Assembly: GCA_011799875.1 (NCBI GenBank) | Contig: CM022298.1 | Location: 726,918,181-726,982,180 of the forward strand | From: Thinopyrum elongatum | Taxonomy: Eukaryota; Streptophyta; Magnoliopsida; Poales; Poaceae | DNA length: 64,000 nt | Reading direction: 5' to 3' | In this document: piece by piece, positions 58,181 to 64,000 of the stretch | How positions within the stretch are numbered: position 1 is the first letter of the stretch | How the letters are laid out: each line of letters opens with the position of its first letter | The notes under the pieces: model-generated | Database searches by the model: none | Seen by the model: the letters and a program-made list of their open reading frames with translations, nothing else | What the model was told of the DNA's origin: nothing | Position numbers and translations under genes: made by a program

Positions 58181-59394
58181 CATTCCACGATCCTCTTCCT
58201 AAGTCTTCCGCTCCTGCCGCCGCCGCCGCACCTCTGCCGCCGCCGCCCCTAGCTCGCCGCCGCCGCACCTCACCTCTGCCGCCGCTGCTTCTAACCAGCC
58301 GCCGCTGCCTCCCTTCCCCCTCCCCTTCCCTCCTACACCCTAGCCGCACCCCTAGCCGCCATGGCCTCACCCGGTTCATCCGCCTCCGGTTCCACCATCC
58401 CCAATCCTTTTGCCGGTCCCGATCCCGTCCTCATCCGCGATCTTGACATCCACCGCCGTGTCCCCGTGTGCCTCGATCACTCCATCTCCACCTATTACGC
58501 CTGGAAAACATACTTCTCCCTAGTGTTCCGCGAGTATCATCTTCATGATCACATCGACGGTTCCGTCGACTCCAGCCTCATGCTTGGTGATGAAGAGTGG
58601 ACGACCATCGATGCCACGCTCATCCGTTGGTTCTACCTCACCATCTCCAAGGATCTTTTCCACACGGTGGTCACCGACGGGGATGATGCCCTCGCCGTTT
58701 GGACCAAACTCAACAGGCTCTTCACCGACAACCAACTCCAGCGCCGGGTTTTTCTTCAGCAAGAGTTTTTTGGGTCTCATCAACTTGACTCACCCATCGA
58801 TGATTTTTGCATGCGTCTCAAGAAACTTGCAGATGAGCTCCGTGACCTTGGCGAAACCATCTCTGACGAGCTCCTCCTCAGCACCCTCACCGCCGGTCTC
58901 AATGAGGAGTTCGGCAACGCCGCTTCGAACCACACCTTGATCCCGGAGCCAACCTTTCCCAAGGTTGTGGCGTATTTGCGGTTGGAGGAGCGTCGCATGA
59001 AGATGGCAAAAACCCGGGCCACCCACACCGCCCTCACCGCCGGGACCTCCCGCGGCGGCCCGCCACCGCTGTCCTAGCAGGCTCCTCCCGCGCCGCGGTT
59101 CCCTCCGCCGGCGGCCTCCTACGGCCAGTACCCGCCGCTCGCGGGCTTCTTCCAGGGGTCGCCGCCCCAGCCGGCCTCCTCTGATTGCCGCCGTGGTGGG
59201 CGTCGCGGTCGGAAGGGCAACGGCCAAGGCGGCCTGCCCCGCCAGCAGCAGGCCACTGCGCCTTGTGCCACGGCCCAAAACCCGTGGACGGGACTGGTTC
59301 ATGCGTATAGCATGCCAGTACCGCGTCCGCCCGCTCTTGGCCTTCTGGGCCCGTGCCCGGCCTCCCATCAGGCGCTGCTCGCAGCGCCCCAGCA

Positions 59395-59514
59395 GGCGCC
59401 GTACGCCGCGCTCCTGCCAGCGCCGTACGCCGCGCCCCTGCCAGCGCCTTACGCCGTGCTCCCTTCGGTGCCCTACGCCGCGTTGCCGTCGGCCCCCTAC
59501 GCCGCGCCGCCGCC
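59395..59514 (+). repeat. Five 24-bp tandem units in gag
   Basis: Each unit reads about GCGCCGTACGCCGCGCTCCT plus GCCA, encoding PYAA(L/P)LPA-like octapeptides. They lie where gag often has its zinc knuckle. Confidence 0.85.
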
Positions 59515-62500
59515 TACCGGACAGCAAGCCGGCGCCGGCTACTTCCACCCATCGGCGCCTCCACTTCCACCGGCTCCGTGGGATCCAGCCCTACTTGCGG
59601 CTCTCCACTCCGCTCCATCGCCGGCCAACTACACGGGTGGCGGCGATTGGTATATGGACACCGGTGCCACCGCTCATATGGCTGCCCATCCCGGTACTCT
59701 CCACACCTCTTATCCCGTCACTACTTCCAATCGTATTACCGTCGGTGATGGATCATCACTTCCCATTACACATATAGGCCATGCTTATTTTCCGTCTACA
59801 TCCACACCGATATCTTTATCCAACATACTTTTGTCTCCCAACCTTATTAAAAATCTATTTTCCGTTCGTTCTCTTACTCGTGAAAATCCTGCTACCGTTG
59901 AATTTGACATGTGTGGTTTTTCTATCAAGGACGCCCGTACCCGGATGTGATAGTCCCGACGAGCTCTACCCGGTCCACCCACCCGGCTCCATCAACACCT
60001 CCCTGGTCGCCCTTTCTGTCGGAGTGGACCTCTGGCACGCTCGATTGGGACATCCCAACGACACCACTCTTCGTCATATTCTTCGGAGTTTTTCTTTCAC
60101 TTGTAATAAGACCGATGGTCACACTTGTCATGCATGTCATCTAGGCAAACATACTCGTCTTCCCTTTAGCACTTCCTCCTCGGTTGCATCGTATCCGTTT
60201 GAACTACTTCATAGTAATGTGTGGACTTCTCCAGTTGTGAGTAATACCGGCTATATTTACTATCTCGTTATTCTTGATGATTTTTCGCACTAGCTATGTG
60301 TGGACCTTCCCGTTGCGGCGGAAATCCGATGTCACATCCATCCTCACCGCCTTTTACTCGTATGTCACCACGCAGTTTGGTCGCTCCATTCATGCCCTCC
60401 AAACCGACAACGGGAAGGAATTCGATAATCTTGCGGTTCGCAATCTTCTCGCCACACATGGGACGATCTTTGGTCTCACTTGCCCCTACACCTCGCAACA
60501 AAATGGGCGAGCCGAACGGGTTTTACGCACTCTTAACGATTGCGTCCGCACACTATTATTCCATGCTAATGTGCCACCCCGTTTCTGGCCTGACGCCCTC
60601 GCCACTGCATCACTCCTCATTAACATCCGGCCATGCCGTGTTCGCGGAAACTTTGCACCGCATCACCTGCTTTTCGGGAGCCCGCCATCTTATGACGACC
60701 TTCGCATTTTCGGGTGCCTTTGCTACCCTAGCATCGCCTCCACCACCCCTCACAAACTTGCTCCTCGCTCCCTTGCATGCATTTTTTTGGGCTACCCTCC
60801 CAACAACAAGGGCTACCGATGCTCCGACCCTGTCTGACACCGTGTTTTCACCTCTAGACACGTTTACTTTGACGAAAGGGTTTTTCCGTTTCAGCAGGTG
60901 CCCCCGCCCGTCTCATCGCCGCCTTCACCACCGGCTAATGGCGACTCGTCATCGGGATCCCTTGGTGTGCGCCCTCGAGCCCACCTTGGGCCACCTCCAG
61001 GCTTTGGCCCCCTGCCCCGCTCGACGGCAGCAGGCGCGTCGCCTGGCCCCGCTGCTTCGGCTGACGCGGCGGCGTCCCGGACGCCCCCTTCACCCGCGCC
61101 GACTTCCGCCTCAGCGGATATGGTCGCTCCGGCCTCCGCCTCGCCGTCAGCCAGATCGCCCGCGCCGGCCTCTCCGGCGCTCTTTGCCGGGTCGCCCGCG
61201 ATGGTTTCTCCGGCATCCTCCGCCGCCGTGACCACGCCGGCCTCTACAGCGCCCGGGTCGCCCGCGCCGGCCTCTCCGGCGCTCTCCGCCGGCTCGGCCG
61301 CAACGGGCTCTTCATCAACACCTTCGCCCGTTGCCCCCCCGGACTTGCCGACTCACCGCATCATGACTCGTGCTCGGACCGGCATGCACCACCCGAGCCA
61401 GTGGTACTCCGCCGATGAGTACCTCCTTGCGGCCTCCACCTTGGCACCGTCTCCCCTCCCATCATCGGCTCGAGCGGCTCTTCGTGACCCTCATTGGCTC
61501 GCCACGATACAGGAGGAGTTCGACACCCTTCAGCGCAACCGCACCTGGCAGTTGGTTCCGCGGCCGCCGCACGCTAACGTGATCAGCGGCAAGTGGGTCT
61601 TTCACCATAAGACTCGACCTGACGGGACTCTTGAGCGGTACAAGGCTCGTTGGGTGGTCCGCGGTTTCCGCCAGCGTGACGGTATGGACTTCACCGACAC
61701 TTTTGCTCCGGTTGTAAAACCGGGCACTATCCGCACTGTTCTGCAGCTGGCGGTCTCTCGCGCTTGGCCCGTCCACCAGATGGATGTCTCCAACGCGTTT
61801 CTTCATGGCCATCTCGCCGAACAGGTCTACTGTCAACAGCCCATCGGCTTCGTCGACGCCACTCAGCCCGATCACGTATGCCTGCTCTCGCACTCACTCT
61901 ATGGGCTCAAGTAGGCTCCTCATGCATGGTACCAGCGTATTGTCGCATTTCTTCAGCAGCTTGGGTTCCGAGCAACTCGCTCCGATGCCTCCCTGTTCGT
62001 GTATCACCACGACAGTGGGACTACTTATCTGCTGCTCTACATCGATGACATCATCCTGACAGCTTCTTCGGCCGAGCTCCTTCGCCAGCTCACAGCTCGC
62101 CTCGGCGCCGAGATCGCTATGAAGGACCTTGGTCCTTTGCACTACTTCCTCGGGATCGAGGTGGTGCGGCGTGCGGATGGGTTATTCCTTCATCAGCAGC
62201 AGTACGCCCAGGAGTTACTCGAGCGCGCCGGCATGCTTAATTGCAAGCCCGCACCTATGCCTATCGACATGAAGGGAAAGATCTCCGCTCTTGAGGGCAC
62301 TCCGGCACGGGACGCCGCCTTCTACAGGTCCATTGTTGGAGCTCTTCAGTACTTGAAGCTCACTCGGCCAGACTTGCAGTATGCCGTCCAGCAGGTGTGC
62401 TTACACATGCACGCTCCACGTGACTCCCACTGGTCCCTGGTGAAGCCGATCCTTCGTTACATCGGCGGCACCATGGCTCTGGGTCTTACGTTGACAGCAT

Positions 62501-62993
62501 ACTCTTCCACTGACTTGGTGGCCTACTTGGACGCTGATTGGGCTGGCTGCCCCGACACTCGTCGATCCACTTCTGACTACTGCGTCTACCTCGGGCCCTC
62601 TCTCATATCGTGGTCATCGAAACGACAACCCACGGTGTCCAGATCGAGTGCCGAGGCTGAGTACCGTGCCGTGGCTAACGCTGTTGCCGAGTGCTCCTGG
62701 TTACGACAGCTTCTTCAGGAGTTGCACCTTGGCGTGGCCAAGGCTACTGTTGTCTACTGTGACAATGTCTCTGCCGTCTACCTCTCTGCCAACCCCATTC
62801 ATCATCGTCGCAGGAAACACATCGAGCTCCACATTCACTTCGTGCGTGAGCAGGTGGCTCTTGGACACATTCGGGTCTTACATGTCCCCACTGCTCAGCA
62901 ATTCGCCGGTGTCATGACCAAGGGGTTACCGACGACTACATTCGAGGAGTTTCGGTCCAGTCTATGCGTCACCGATGCCGTATCGACTGCCCC

Positions 62994-63012
62994 GGGGGGG
63001 GAGGGGGGGGGG
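62994..63012 (+). promoter_or_regulatory. Polypurine tract
   Basis: G-rich run with an A at two places immediately before the 3' LTR, the plus-strand primer site for LTR elements. Confidence 0.8.
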
Positions 63013-63180
63013 AGTTGAATATATTTCTATAGGCAGTATATAGCATGTATGGTTAGGATCATTTCCTACCTAGCCCTGCCTCCTTGTTTCCTTGTATAGT
63101 CGAGGCCGTGGGCTACATCTTGTACATATATACGTGCGTGTATGCACCCAATCAATTGAGAGTTGCATTGCCAAACAATA
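63013..63180 (+). repeat. 3' LTR of the Copia element
   Basis: The same 168 bp as the 5' LTR with about 11 differences, mostly transitions. The first base is A instead of T. It is followed by GTTGG. Confidence 0.9.
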
Positions 63181-63299
63181 GTTGGCCAGATTGACCATAT
63201 GCCAATTTATGCCATACCGATAATCCGATCGGAAGCTCTCCCACTCATGCAAAAGATCAGGATATTTTTTTACAAAGAAAGAAAAAAGATGTTTGCTAA

Positions 63300-64000
63300 G
63301 GGCATTTTCAGCGACGACCCTTAAACCGGACACAGTATCCGTCCGGTAAGGACCAGTTCACGGATACTGACGCAGAAGTCGGCCATCCAAAACAGCCCCA
63401 TAAAGGTCCATTCAGGTCCGGCCAATTTAAAATTCAAATGCTCCCGAAGATCACATAGCGTGTCCAATCACATAGAGTCCGATCACAACCAAAAAGAGCT
63501 TTTACATGTCCAATCACAGAAAAATCTCAGTCTGGCAGTCCATGCAATGGATTGGATTTGTTGCCATTGAAAGTGCAATCATGCCCTCAATTATATTTTA
63601 ATGCTGATGATAATATACATATAGGGGACTAATCATATTTGTTAAATATATCACAAGTTTTAATACCCGTGGAATCATATGTGTGTGGATCATGGGCCAC
63701 GTAAATCTATATTTCTCAAGAACGAAGAAACAAAGATATAGAGCGTAGTTTTTTTTGGCGTCGCCGCTTCAATGCGGACACCGCGTCCTGAGAAACCAAC
63801 TACGCCCTCTGCACCGCATTGAAGCAGGCTGACCGGCCCTTGGCATGGCATGACCATGACTGTTTAAGCTGTGCGCCCACGATACACATCCACACTTTAT
63901 CCTCTCCGAGCCCTCCTCCATCCCAAATCTCCAACTCCGGCTATGCCGAAGACATGGTTCTCCGCGCCGACAGACGGAGGCCATGGCTGTTCTTCGTCGG
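63300..64000. mobile_element. Tourist/Harbinger-like element, copy 2, cut by the window end
   Basis: Starts GGGCATTTTCAGCGACG after TAA (63,297-63,299). From about 63,757 it matches copy 1 (CGTC.TGAGAAACCAACTACG, CTGACCGGCCCTT, GATACACATC.ACACTTTATC, GACAGACGGAGGCC) in the same orientation. Confidence 0.7.

Larger units (their letters stand above)
58361..63018 (+). pseudogene. Copia gag-pol polyprotein, disrupted
   Basis: ATG 58,361 in a CCGCCATGG context. The gag has WKTYFSLVFREYHLHDHIDG and LTAGLNEEFGNAASNHTL. No CX2CX4HX4C knuckle is seen; a Pro/Ala repeat follows. Protease: WYMDTGATAHM. Integrase: LWHARLGHP..CHACHLGKH, then QTDNGKEF and NGRAERVLR. Reverse transcriptase: KARWVVRGFRQRDGMDF, QMDVSNAFLHG and YIDDI. 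RNase H: DADWAGCPDTRRSTSDYCVY, RSSAEAEYRA and CDNVSAVYLSANP. Breaks: TAG 59,075, a frameshift near 59,945, a 4-bp insertion near 60,291, TGA 60,835 and TAG 61,912. Four of the five lie between intact motifs, so decay is recent to moderate. Confidence 0.9.
58000..63180 (+). mobile_element. Copia LTR retrotransposon with 168-bp LTRs, 5.18 kb
   Basis: LTRs at 58,000-58,167 and 63,013-63,180 differ at about 11 positions. The 5-bp target-site duplication GTTGG lies at 57,995-57,999 and 63,181-63,185. A primer site and a purine tract sit at the expected places. Domain order is gag, protease, integrase, reverse transcriptase, RNase H, which is Copia. Very short LTRs and the gag type recall the Retrofit/Ivana-like group, but the lineage is not certain. 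Several stops and frameshifts disable it. Confidence 0.93.

Noticed and set aside
58790..59548. 252-codon minus-strand frame over the Copia gag
   Set aside because: Antisense of a GC-rich coding region; the plus strand carries gag and protease motifs.
60296..61231. 311-codon plus-strand frame in the Copia pol
   Set aside because: Out-of-frame shadow; the integrase motifs QTDNGKEF and NGRAER read in another frame.

Overview
The window looks like a Triticeae (wheat, Aegilops or a close relative) nuclear chromosome. The evidence is an Angela/BARE-type Copia LTR, an Au-type SINE, Stowaway and Tourist MITEs, CACTA elements with wheat-like subterminal repeats, a plant L1-type LINE, and one intact plant gene for an MscS-like (MSL10-type) channel with five exons. 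The window is mostly nested transposable elements. No organellar or bacterial genes, tRNA, rRNA or CRISPR arrays were seen.

Positions 1 to about 33,366 form one giant imperfect inverted repeat. Each arm carries, from outside inwards: part of an Angela-like LTR, a Stowaway fragment, GC-rich gene-like sequence, a promoter-like block, a homopolymer tract, two diverged direct repeats around an exon-like segment, the end of a CACTA transposon, its ULP1-protease gene, a minisatellite, subterminal repeats, and a 300-bp tandem repeat at the apex (about 16.8-17.9 kb). The arms differ by many single-base indels, and the left arm has extra long homopolymers. This looks more like an unpolished fold-back or missed-adapter long-read artefact than a natural palindrome. 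The right arm is the better copy and was used for annotation.

From 32,692 to 46,530 the sequence is a nearly complete Angela-like LTR, an inverted LINE ORF1 fragment, a 4.9-kb 5'-truncated LINE with 13-bp target-site duplications (35,696-40,576), then low-copy-looking DNA. That DNA holds an orphan defensin-like exon (41,949-42,131), a broken small gene (43,277-43,492), an acidic hypothetical ORF (44,359-44,751), MITEs, and a CACTA-type end with AGTGGCGGG repeats. A gypsy-like non-autonomous LTR element with a tRNA-Asp-type primer site follows (46.5-49.2 kb).

From 49.4 to 57.6 kb is a gene island. The MSL10-like gene runs on the minus strand (53,793 to 50,289) and its splice sites give one continuous 763-residue frame. 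MITEs sit in its first intron, about 220 bp upstream of its start codon and downstream of it. Beyond it lie an Au-type SINE and three Tourist/Harbinger-like elements. From 58,000 to 63,180 is a complete but disabled Copia retrotransposon with 168-bp LTRs, a GTTGG target-site duplication and an initiator-Met primer site. It lies between two same-orientation copies of one Tourist-like family (56,649-57,607 and 63,300 to the window end).
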